Positions 56,799-64,000 of a stretch of 64,000 nucleotides of DNA are shown here, in pieces. Position numbers and translations under genes: made by a program. The stretch lies in NCBI RefSeq assembly GCF_013375555.1, contig NZ_JABXWB010000005.1:637501-701500 (forward strand). The letters are read 5' to 3'. The notes under the pieces were generated by a model, which was not told where the DNA came from, made no database searches, and saw only the letters and a program-made list of their open reading frames with translations. This stretch comes from Sphingobium sp. EM0848. Its GTDB lineage: Bacteria; Pseudomonadota; Alphaproteobacteria; Sphingomonadales; Sphingomonadaceae. The first letter of the stretch is position 1. Each line of letters opens with the position of its first letter.

Positions 56799-58031
56799 TC
56801 AGCCTCCGCCGACCCCGCGCAACAGGATCCCTGCGGCGGTGCCGGATTCTGTTGCGCGCTCCTCCGCATCGATCAGGCGTGGAGAGGCGATATAGCGGAC
56901 CGCAAAGGTCGCCAGCGTGTGGCATGCGCGCAAGGTGGCGGGCGCGGGCGGAGCAAGGCTGGCCTCTTCCAATATCCGGCTGAACGGCTGTTTCAGACGT
57001 TCGATCTGCATGGCGTAGAAACGGCGCGCCAGGTCCGGAACGATGGAACAATCCTGAACCAGCAGATGGTGCATCCGGATGGTGCGGGGTTCCAGATGCA
57101 GGTCCAGAACCTCGCGGCACAGGCGACGGAGCCGATCTTCCGGCCCGTCGCCGTCCGGCACGGCCAGTTCGCGCCACTGGGCATCGATTTCCCGGTGGAG
57201 CACATAGCGGAACAGGCTCAGCTTGTCGCCAAACTGCCGATAGACGGTCGATCGGCCGATCCCCGTCGCCGCGAGGATCCGGTCCAGGCTGGCCGTTTCA
57301 AATCCATGATCCAGAAATTCGTCGGTGGCCGCTTCGCAGAGCAGATCGAACCGTTCGGGCTTCAGCCGCATGGAGGCCGTGCCTGCCAGTTGCGGTGGTT
57401 CGGGCGTGTAGGGGGGCTGTGGTTCCGCGTCCTCCCCCACGGGCAGATCGCGCAGCCCGCCCAGAAACAGCGCCACTGCGAACCGGGCCTGCGCCGCCCG
57501 TTGCGTTGGAGTCGGCTGGGCGTGGCCAAGGAAGAAGCGTGACCCCTCCACCGTCATCCCGCCCAGCCGGGTTCCCAGATTCGTCGCAGTGCTGGACAGC
57601 AGCGCGATCTGGCCGTCATCGGCCAGCGTCTGGAGATAGTCCGCCACGTTCCGGCCGCTGCGGCGCCGAAATTCATGCAGTTCCGACGCCAGCGCCGGAA
57701 AGGTGCGCGCCACCACGATATTGGCGCGAAACAGGCCGAAATTGTCGGGGTCGACAAATCCGTCGAACTGGTCGCCGGCATAGGCTTCCAATATTTGCCG
57801 GACGGACCCTTCCGGTTGCGGTTGTGGATCGGACCTTCCCTGTTCCAGCCGTGATCGGACGACCTTGTCGAACAGGTCCTCCTTGTCCTGGAACAGGGCG
57901 TAGATCACCTGTTTGCTCACATGCGCATTGGCAGCGATCCGATCGATACTGGTCCGTTCGAACCCGTCCCGCAGGAATAGGGCGGCAGCCTCCACCATGA
58001 TCCTTTCCCTGCGGTCCGTTTCCTTTCGCAT
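56799..58031 (-). CDS. Tandem double-TetR transcriptional regulator
   Basis: A 410-residue protein made of two TetR-family regulators in one chain. HTH 1 is at residues 28-48 (TSIDRIAANAHVSKQVIYALF) with a ligand-binding region to about 195. A Pro-rich linker (203-220) precedes HTH 2 at 248-268 (ASLDRILAATGIGRSTVYRQF) and a second helical domain. Normal TetR proteins are about 200 residues with one HTH. No frameshift or internal stop is needed, so it is a true fusion. It is divergently placed next to the arylsulfatase at 58068 (same strand, directly downstream) and may regulate the sulfatase/monooxygenase genes (inference). Confidence 0.85.
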   Translation of the reverse strand: MRKETDRRERIMVEAAALFLRDGFERTSIDRIAANAHVSKQVIYALFQDKEDLFDKVVRSRLEQGRSDPQPQPEGSVRQILEAYAGDQFDGFVDPDNFGLFRANIVVARTFPALASELHEFRRRSGRNVADYLQTLADDGQIALLSSTATNLGTRLGGMTVEGSRFFLGHAQPTPTQRAAQARFAVALFLGGLRDLPVGEDAEPQPPYTPEPPQLAGTASMRLKPERFDLLCEAATDEFLDHGFETASLDRILAATGIGRSTVYRQFGDKLSLFRYVLHREIDAQWRELAVPDGDGPEDRLRRLCREVLDLHLEPRTIRMHHLLVQDCSIVPDLARRFYAMQIERLKQPFSRILEEASLAPPAPATLRACHTLATFAVRYIASPRLIDAEERATESGTAAGILLRGVGGG

Positions 58032-58067
58032 CAGCGCACTTGCCCTTTCCCTGTCCGTCTGCCCCGC

Positions 58068-60437
58068 TTATTGGGCAGCGACAGGCGGAAGCGCAATGCT
58101 GACCTTGTCGATCCGGCCGCTGAAGGGCTGGCTGGCCGGTCCCTCGACGACCGGCGTGTCGGCGTCGAAACCGATGTCCATCGTGTCGGTCATTTCCGTG
58201 AGCTTCGAAATGGTCCGCGCGATCCGGCCACGGCCGATTTCCTCGCCATTGGCCCGGATGACGATTTCCCCGCCGGCATTGCGCCCGCCATCATAGCGGA
58301 ATTCATATTGCAGATGCTGGCGTCCGGCGGGCAAAGGCGCGTTGGCCGCGACGCGGGACTGGTCGCCCGGCAACTGGCTGGCGGCCATCACGACGACCGG
58401 CTTGCCCGCGTCGAGATGGAAGCTCCAGCCGGAGAATTGGCTGCCCAGCGCTACCAATGTGCCGCTGCTCTGCCCGTCGGGCAGGTCGATATCGGCGTCG
58501 ATGGTGAAGGACCGGCCCAGGATCGGCGCGGCGCGGACGGCCGGAATGCTGATCCCGCTTCCCCAATAGACATAGTCGTTCCGGTTCGGATGCTGCGCGG
58601 CGGACGCCTGGAAGCGGACCAGGCTCATCCGGTCGTCGAGCGGATAGACATTGTTCGCCCGCGCTTCCTGGTCGAACAGTTCGCGCATTTCGGCCAGTTT
58701 CGCGCCGTTGCTGGCGGCCAGGTCATGGGCCTGTGCCGGGTCCTTCTTCAGATCGTAAAGTTCCCACTTATAATCCTCGGGGCTGCCGCTCCACTGCTGC
58801 CGCGCGTCCCCCCAGGGCATCCGCCGGGGCGTGGTGCCCGCCCACCATCCGTCATGATAGATGGCGCGGTTGCCCATCATTTCGAAATATTGCGTGTCGT
58901 GCCGTTCCGGCGCGCGGGGATCGGTAAAGCTGTAGGTCAGGCTGACGCCGTCGATCGCCTGTTGCCGCACGCCATTGACCGATGCGGGGGCTTCGATGCC
59001 GGCGGCGTCGAGCAGCGTTGGCATGATGTCGGTGACGTGGCTGAACTGCGGCCGGATACCTCGAGCCGCAATATGGCCGGGCCAGGAAATCACCATCCCG
59101 TTGCGCACGCCGCCCAGATGGGACGCATATTGCTTGACCCACGGATTGGGGGCGTTCATCGCCCATGCCCAGCCATCGGCATAGTTTCCAGTCACCTCGG
59201 GACCGCCGAATTTGTCCAGCCCGGCGAGCAGGGCGGCGTCATCCTCCTTCGTGCCGTTGGCGAAATTGGACATGGGGTTCATGCTGCCCATCGGTCCGCC
59301 TTCAGCGGCCGCGCCATTGTCGCCCTCGATGAAGACGATCATCGTGTTGTCGGTCTGACCCATGCGGTCGAGTTCGTCCAGCAGGCGCCCGAACTGATTG
59401 TCCTGATAGGCGAGCATGCCGGCATAGACTTCCATCATCCGCGCCGTGATCCGCTTCTGGTCCGGGGACAGGTCCGACCATCCCTTGATTCCTTCGGGAC
59501 GGGGCGACACTTGCGTGCCCTTGGGGATCATGCCCAGGCGCATCATGCGCGTCACGCTGTCGGCGCGGACCTTGTCCCAGCCCTGGTCGAACTTGCCCCG
59601 GAACCTGGCGATCCACTCGGGCGGAGCCTGAAGCGGCGCGTGGGCGGAGCCGGTCGCGAAATAGAGGAAAAAGGGCTTGGCAGGGTCCACCGCCTTCTGA
59701 TTGTGGATCCAGCCGATCGCTTCGTCGGCCAGCGCCTTGTCGAGCGTGCCGTTCCTGATCGTATCGACCGGCGTCACCCCCCGATACAGAGCGGGAGAGA
59801 ACTGGTTCGTTTCCGCCCCCATGAAGCCGTAGAAATATTCGAAGCCAAGGCCGGTGGGCCAGCGATCGAACGGCCCCTGCGCCGACACTTCATGCTCGGG
59901 TGCATTGTGATGCTTGCCGATCATTGCGGTGTTATAGCCATATTGGCGCAATATCTCCGCCACGGTCGCGGCACTTTTGGGCAGTTCATTGTCATATCCG
60001 GGGAAGCCGGTGGACAGGTTGGCGACGATCCCGTTGTCGACCGCATGATGGTTCCGCCCGGTCAGCAACGCCGCGCGTGTCGGGGAACACATGGCGGTGG
60101 TGTGGAAGCGGTTGTAGATCAGGCCGCGCGCCGCCAGCCGGTCGAGGTTCGGCGTGGGGATCGGGCCGCCAAAGGTGCTGGCCGCGCCGAAGCCGACATC
60201 GTCGGTCATGACGACGATGATGTTGGGCGCACCCTTGGGCGCGGTCGTCGCCGGAGTGAAGGCGGGTTTCGAGTCGAGGTAGGTTTTGCCGATGGTGCCG
60301 GCAAAGGGCGGCGGCGTCAGGGGAAGCGACGGTCCGGTCGGTTCCGTCCGGGCGACGGCGACGCTTGCCCAGGCCAATGCCGACCCAAGGGCAAGGCCCA
60401 TCAAGCGAGCCCGATGGCCCTTCGCGACAGCAGTCAT
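58068..60437 (-). CDS. Arylsulfatase with C-terminal beta-sandwich extension, copy 1
   Basis: A 789-residue secreted type I sulfatase. A signal peptide (ALGSALAWASVAVA) is followed by VVMTDDVGFGAASTFGGP (metal Asp pair), Cys117 in CSPTRAALLTGR (formylglycine), GKHHNAPEHE and IEGDNGAAAEGG. After the catalytic part, a region from about residue 600 (SFTIDADIDLPDGQSSGTLVALGSQFSGWSFHL) looks like an extra beta-sandwich. AGGAAGG precedes the ATG. It is divergent from a homologous sulfatase at 60603, with 165 bases between. Confidence 0.9.
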   Translation of the reverse strand: MTAVAKGHRARLMGLALGSALAWASVAVARTEPTGPSLPLTPPPFAGTIGKTYLDSKPAFTPATTAPKGAPNIIVVMTDDVGFGAASTFGGPIPTPNLDRLAARGLIYNRFHTTAMCSPTRAALLTGRNHHAVDNGIVANLSTGFPGYDNELPKSAATVAEILRQYGYNTAMIGKHHNAPEHEVSAQGPFDRWPTGLGFEYFYGFMGAETNQFSPALYRGVTPVDTIRNGTLDKALADEAIGWIHNQKAVDPAKPFFLYFATGSAHAPLQAPPEWIARFRGKFDQGWDKVRADSVTRMMRLGMIPKGTQVSPRPEGIKGWSDLSPDQKRITARMMEVYAGMLAYQDNQFGRLLDELDRMGQTDNTMIVFIEGDNGAAAEGGPMGSMNPMSNFANGTKEDDAALLAGLDKFGGPEVTGNYADGWAWAMNAPNPWVKQYASHLGGVRNGMVISWPGHIAARGIRPQFSHVTDIMPTLLDAAGIEAPASVNGVRQQAIDGVSLTYSFTDPRAPERHDTQYFEMMGNRAIYHDGWWAGTTPRRMPWGDARQQWSGSPEDYKWELYDLKKDPAQAHDLAASNGAKLAEMRELFDQEARANNVYPLDDRMSLVRFQASAAQHPNRNDYVYWGSGISIPAVRAAPILGRSFTIDADIDLPDGQSSGTLVALGSQFSGWSFHLDAGKPVVVMAASQLPGDQSRVAANAPLPAGRQHLQYEFRYDGGRNAGGEIVIRANGEEIGRGRIARTISKLTEMTDTMDIGFDADTPVVEGPASQPFSGRIDKVSIALPPVAAQ

Positions 60438-60602
60438 CTTCCCGATCCTTCCTCAAAAACAAAATTTCACTTGCATAATTTGCAACTTTGGTACTGAATA
60501 ATCTCGTACTGATCAACGGCAAAAAATGCGCAAAACAGGTGAGGTCTTTTGTTTGCAGTGACCAACCTCGCAACGCTTACCCGCTAAAAGAGAGGAACGA
60601 TC

Positions 60603-62897
60603 ATGAGGTTCAGCAGGGCAAAGGGTATTTCCATGGGCGCGTTGGCGCTTGCCATCAGTCTGGGGGCCAGTGTCCCTGTGGTCGCGCAGACTGCAGCTTC
60701 GCCTTCACCGCACGAAGCCTGGCAACGCAAGGCACCGGCCGGCGCGCCCAATGTCGTGCTCGTGCTGCTGGACGATGTCGGCTTCGGCGCGTCGACCGCC
60801 TTTGGCGGACCCACGGTCACGCCCACGCTGGATCAACTGGCATCGCAGGGCCTGCGCTACAATCGTTTCCACACCACCGCGATCTGTTCCCCTACGCGGT
60901 CATCGCTGCTGACCGGGCGCAATCCCCATGCGACCGGTATCGGCGCCGTGATGAACACGGCGGATTCGCGTCCGGGCTATTCTGGTTTCCACACCAAGGA
61001 CACGGCCACCATCGCCGAAATCCTGCGCCAGAACGGCTACAGCACGGCCGCCTTCGGCAAATGGCACCAGACGCCGGATTGGGAGGTGTCGCAGAGCGGC
61101 CCGTTCGACCGCTGGCCCACGGGCGAGGGGTTCGAGAAATTCTACGGCTTTCAGGGCGGCGAAACCGACCAGTTCGAACCCACATTGTATGACGGCACCA
61201 CGCCCGTGCTGCGTCCGGCGGGCGACCATTATCATCTGACCGAGGATCTGGTCGATCACTCCATCCAGTGGTTGCACGCGCAAAAGTCGGTGGCGCGGGA
61301 CAAGCCCTTCTTCCTCTATCTGGCGACGGGCGGGACCCATGCCCCCATTCAGGTGCCGGAAGAATATATCGCCCGCTATCGCGGCAAGTTCGATCAGGGA
61401 TGGGACAAGCTGCGCGAGGAGATTTTCGCGCGACAGAAGCGGCTGGGCGTGATTCCCGCCAATACGAAACTGACGCCCCGGCCCGCGGAAATGCCCGCAT
61501 GGGACAGTTTGACACCCGACCAGAAGAAGGTCGCCTCCCGTCTGATGGAAGCCTATGCGGGCTTCCTGGCGCATACCGATGAACAGATTGGCCGTCTTGT
61601 TCAGGCGCTGAAGGATAGCGGCCAGTATGACAACACGATGTTCGTCTACATCGTCGGCGACAACGGTGCGAGCGCGGAAGGCGGGCTTGGCGGTAGCCTC
61701 AACTATCTGGGCTCCATGCAGGGGGCGAAGGAAAGCGACGAACAGAAGCTGGCTTCCATCGACAAGATCGGGTCGGCTGAAGCCTATGCCCATTATAATG
61801 CCGGTTGGGCCTGGGGGCTGGACGCGCCGTTCCAATGGACGAAAACCGTCGCTTCCCACCTGGGCGGCACGCGCAACGGCATGGTGATCAGTTGGCCGAA
61901 GCGGATCCATAACCCCGGCGGGCTGCGCAGCCAGTTCTCGCATGTGAACGACATCGCGCCGACCATATTGGAAGCGGCAGGCATCCCGGAACCGAAGGAG
62001 GTCAATGGCATCGCGCAGAAGCCGATGAACGGCACCAGCCTGCTCTATAGCTTCGACGATGCCAAGGCGGCCGAACGGCACAGCACGCAATATTTTGAGG
62101 TGATGGGCAATCGGTCGATCTACCATGATGGCTGGATGGCGTCGGCCTTTCACGGTCGCCTGCCCTGGCAGGTCATCACCAGGACGGATCGACCGATGGA
62201 GGAGGATAAGTGGGAATTGTACGATCTGCGGTCCGACTATTCGCAGGCGACCGATGTTGCCGCCAAATATCCGGCCCGGCTGGAAGAAATGAAGGCGCTC
62301 TTCATGAAGGAGGCTGCCGCCAATCAGGTGCTGCCGCTCTCCGGCCTGAAATTGGACGACCAGAGGCTGCCAGACCCGTCGGGGGGTGCCAAAAGCGCCA
62401 CCTATTATGAAGGAACGGTGGGCGTTGCCGAAAGGGCGCTGCCCAGGATGATGAACCGATCCTGGTCACTGTCGTCCGACGTCGCTGTCGGCAATGCTTC
62501 CCAGGGCGTCATCGCGGCTGTTGGCGGCTCGGCGGCGGGCTGGTCGCTCTATATCGACCCCCAGCGTCGTCCCGTCTTCACCTACCGCGCATTCGACATG
62601 AAGACCGCCAATCTGGTCGGGCAACCGTTGACGCCGGGCGCGGCCAAGCTGCGGGTCGACTTCGATTATGACGGGCCGGGCTATGCCAAGGGCGGGACGC
62701 TGAAGCTGATGGTCGACGGCAAGCAGGTTGCGACGGACACATTGCCTATGACCCCTGCAAGTTTCTTCACCATCGACGAAACCTTCAACGTTGGGGTCGA
62801 CATGGGCTCGCCGGTAGCGGCCTATCCGAAGGAGGCGCCGGTCGGCTACCGTTATCAGGGCGGTCGTATCGGCAAGGTGACGATCGACCTGCGATAA
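60603..62897 (+). CDS. Arylsulfatase with C-terminal beta-sandwich extension, copy 2
   Basis: A 764-residue secreted type I sulfatase, homologous over its full length to the divergent copy: signal peptide ending VPVVAQ, VLLDDVGFGASTAFGGP, Cys95 in CSPTRSSLLTGRNPHA, FGKWHQTPDWE, VGDNGASAEGG and a C-terminal beta-sandwich (SLSSDVAVGNASQGVIAAVGGSAAGW, read in parts). AAGAGAGGA precedes the ATG. The pair probably arose by duplication and may act on different sulfated substrates. The sulfatase-maturing enzyme is not in the window. Confidence 0.9.
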   Translation: MRFSRAKGISMGALALAISLGASVPVVAQTAASPSPHEAWQRKAPAGAPNVVLVLLDDVGFGASTAFGGPTVTPTLDQLASQGLRYNRFHTTAICSPTRSSLLTGRNPHATGIGAVMNTADSRPGYSGFHTKDTATIAEILRQNGYSTAAFGKWHQTPDWEVSQSGPFDRWPTGEGFEKFYGFQGGETDQFEPTLYDGTTPVLRPAGDHYHLTEDLVDHSIQWLHAQKSVARDKPFFLYLATGGTHAPIQVPEEYIARYRGKFDQGWDKLREEIFARQKRLGVIPANTKLTPRPAEMPAWDSLTPDQKKVASRLMEAYAGFLAHTDEQIGRLVQALKDSGQYDNTMFVYIVGDNGASAEGGLGGSLNYLGSMQGAKESDEQKLASIDKIGSAEAYAHYNAGWAWGLDAPFQWTKTVASHLGGTRNGMVISWPKRIHNPGGLRSQFSHVNDIAPTILEAAGIPEPKEVNGIAQKPMNGTSLLYSFDDAKAAERHSTQYFEVMGNRSIYHDGWMASAFHGRLPWQVITRTDRPMEEDKWELYDLRSDYSQATDVAAKYPARLEEMKALFMKEAAANQVLPLSGLKLDDQRLPDPSGGAKSATYYEGTVGVAERALPRMMNRSWSLSSDVAVGNASQGVIAAVGGSAAGWSLYIDPQRRPVFTYRAFDMKTANLVGQPLTPGAAKLRVDFDYDGPGYAKGGTLKLMVDGKQVATDTLPMTPASFFTIDETFNVGVDMGSPVAAYPKEAPVGYRYQGGRIGKVTIDLR

Positions 62898-62935
62898 ACA
62901 GAAGTTTAGCCCGGCCCGTACTTTCGGACCGGGAC

Positions 62936-62970
62936 GCCGGGGGGGACGACAGGGTCCCGCCCGGCTTTCT
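62936..62970 (+). terminator. Terminator downstream of arylsulfatase copy 2
   Basis: GCCGGG (62936) pairs with CCCGGC (62960-62965), with an inner GGGAC/GTCCC stem, followed by TTTCT. It lies 38 bases after the stop and between convergent genes. Confidence 0.5.
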
Positions 62971-62984
62971 ATTGCCTGCCTTGA

Positions 62985-64000
62985 TCAGGCCGCTTCAAGC
63001 GCGGCCGTCAGCGCATAATCCTCCATGACCGGAGCGGTCATCGCGTCGGCAAAGGCCTCATAGCTCCACGGCCAGCTGGCGGGGACGCCGGTGGCGTCGA
63101 GATACCAGCTGGAACAGCCCGAACCGAAGATCGTCGTGCGGGCCGCCTCGATCCGCCGTTCGTCATAGGCGACAAGCGCCTCGGCCTTCGCTTCCACGGA
63201 CTGCGCCTTGTTCTGCCGCAGGGGTTCGAGCAACTGTTCGATATAGTCCCACTGGCGTTCGGCGATGTCGATCAGGGAGAAATTGCCGACCGGGCTGGTC
63301 GGCCCGTTCAGCATGAAGAAATTGGGAAATTCCGGGATCGAGATCGCGTAATAGGCGGTCGGCCGCACCGACCAGGCGTCGTCCAGCGACGCCCCGTTCC
63401 GCCCGCGCACCGTCGTCGGGCGAATGAAGCGGTCGGCCTGGAAGCCGGTGGCGAGTACCAGCGTATCCAGCGGCTGCAACCGGCCGTCCTTCAACCGGAC
63501 GCCTTCGGGTTCGATCCGCGCAATGCCTTCCCGTTCGACGATGACATTGGGCTGCTGCACGGCGTCATAATAGGACCATGAGTAGATCAGGCGCTTGCAG
63601 GCGGCGCGATAGTCGGGGCGCAGCTTTTCCTTCAGTTCGGGGTCACGCACGCTGTTTTCCAGATTGTCGAGGCACAGCTGCTCGACCATCGCGATGTCCG
63701 GCCCGTCGACCTCCGTTATCGCCCGCGTGAAGCGGTGGATGTTGCTCCAATATTCCTCGTCATAGCGGATCGCGTCGATCAGCGCCGGATCGCGCCGAAA
63801 TGCCTCCCGTTCCTCTTCACTGTACCGGAAATAGGGAACAGGCATGATCCATTGTGGCGAGCGCTGGAAATGCACCAGGCTGTCGGCCCGGTCGTGCAGT
63901 GCGGTGATGATCTGAACGCCGGTCGAGCCATTGCCGATCACGCCGACGCGTACGCCGTCGACCGGAGCGTCATCCTCCCAGCGGGCGCTGTGGAAAATCC
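62985..64000 (-). CDS. Flavin-containing monooxygenase (Baeyer-Villiger type), 5' end beyond the window
   Basis: The C-terminal 338 codons of a class B flavoprotein monooxygenase; the gene continues past the right edge. The visible part begins IFHSARW, the end of the Baeyer-Villiger fingerprint FxGxxxHxxxW. It goes on with the NADPH-binding motif VIGNGSTGVQ, the DTLVLATGFQADRF motif and LNGPTSPVGNFSLID. Such enzymes insert oxygen next to a ketone or oxidise heteroatoms. The substrate cannot be told. A start at 63941 would be false because the frame and the motif continue upstream. Confidence 0.85.
   Translation of the reverse strand, partial: IFHSARWEDDAPVDGVRVGVIGNGSTGVQIITALHDRADSLVHFQRSPQWIMPVPYFRYSEEEREAFRRDPALIDAIRYDEEYWSNIHRFTRAITEVDGPDIAMVEQLCLDNLENSVRDPELKEKLRPDYRAACKRLIYSWSYYDAVQQPNVIVEREGIARIEPEGVRLKDGRLQPLDTLVLATGFQADRFIRPTTVRGRNGASLDDAWSVRPTAYYAISIPEFPNFFMLNGPTSPVGNFSLIDIAERQWDYIEQLLEPLRQNKAQSVEAKAEALVAYDERRIEAARTTIFGSGCSSWYLDATGVPASWPWSYEAFADAMTAPVMEDYALTAALEAA

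Noticed and set aside
63000..63941. Start of the monooxygenase at 63941
   Set aside because: The codon there is GTG inside the Baeyer-Villiger and NADPH motifs, and the frame continues to the window edge with the FHSARW fingerprint.

Overview
The window looks like part of a secondary replicon (chromid or large plasmid) of a sphingomonad, most likely Sphingobium or a close relative. The reasons are the high GC content, the many TonB-dependent receptors, the FecI/FecR/STN-type signalling locus, the MucR-type regulators, a subclass B3 metallo-beta-lactamase with a Glu in the metal motif, and a parA-parB-repA replication module with iterons. Metabolic genes of a chromosomal kind (katG, frmA/fghA, hppD, phhA) sit beside the replication module, which favours a chromid over a small plasmid. 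The species assignment is inference.

Left part (1-21.8 kb): a periplasmic PQQ-dependent alcohol oxidation region. It holds a TonB-dependent receptor, a porin, a PQQ-associated beta-propeller, a PedF-like cytochrome c, a MoxJ-like binding protein, a PQQ alcohol dehydrogenase with the Asp-x-Asp signature of lanthanide enzymes, a LuxR-type response regulator, the glutathione-dependent formaldehyde route (frmA, a VOC protein, fghA), a NosP-like FIST protein with a NahK/ErcS'-like hybrid kinase, a DUF779 protein and an ExaC-like aldehyde dehydrogenase. A 19-bp motif centred on GACC-N3-GGTC lies upstream of the dehydrogenase, the aldehyde dehydrogenase and the TonB receptor, and suggests one regulon. 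A YbaK-like deacylase, katG, a 52-aa protein and a glutathione transferase lie in between.

Replication module (21.9-27.9 kb): parA, parB, two ParB-box-like palindromes, repA, then an iteron array (five direct copies plus one inverted) and a convergent HTH gene with a likely operator.

Accessory middle (28-47 kb): a sulfate-ester scavenging operon (arylsulfatase, AtsK-like dioxygenase, MFS transporter, TonB receptor); two divergent MucR paralogues with histone-H1-like tails; an ECF sigma/FecR/TonB-transducer system with an extra stand-alone STN protein; a Tat-type phospholipase C-like enzyme with a small cytochrome c; and an AmpR-like regulator divergent from the B3 beta-lactamase.

Right part (47-64 kb): a DUF3857/transglutaminase/TPR protein, HU, a decayed stretch with remnants of a two-partner-secretion transporter and a CpaB-like gene, the phenylalanine-to-homogentisate genes (phhA, aminotransferase, hppD), a DUF1214 protein, a tandem double-TetR regulator, two divergent arylsulfatases and a flavin monooxygenase cut by the window edge. 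Bipartite hairpin repeats of about 105 bp are scattered through the window. Two of them are near-identical, inverted and 41 kb apart.
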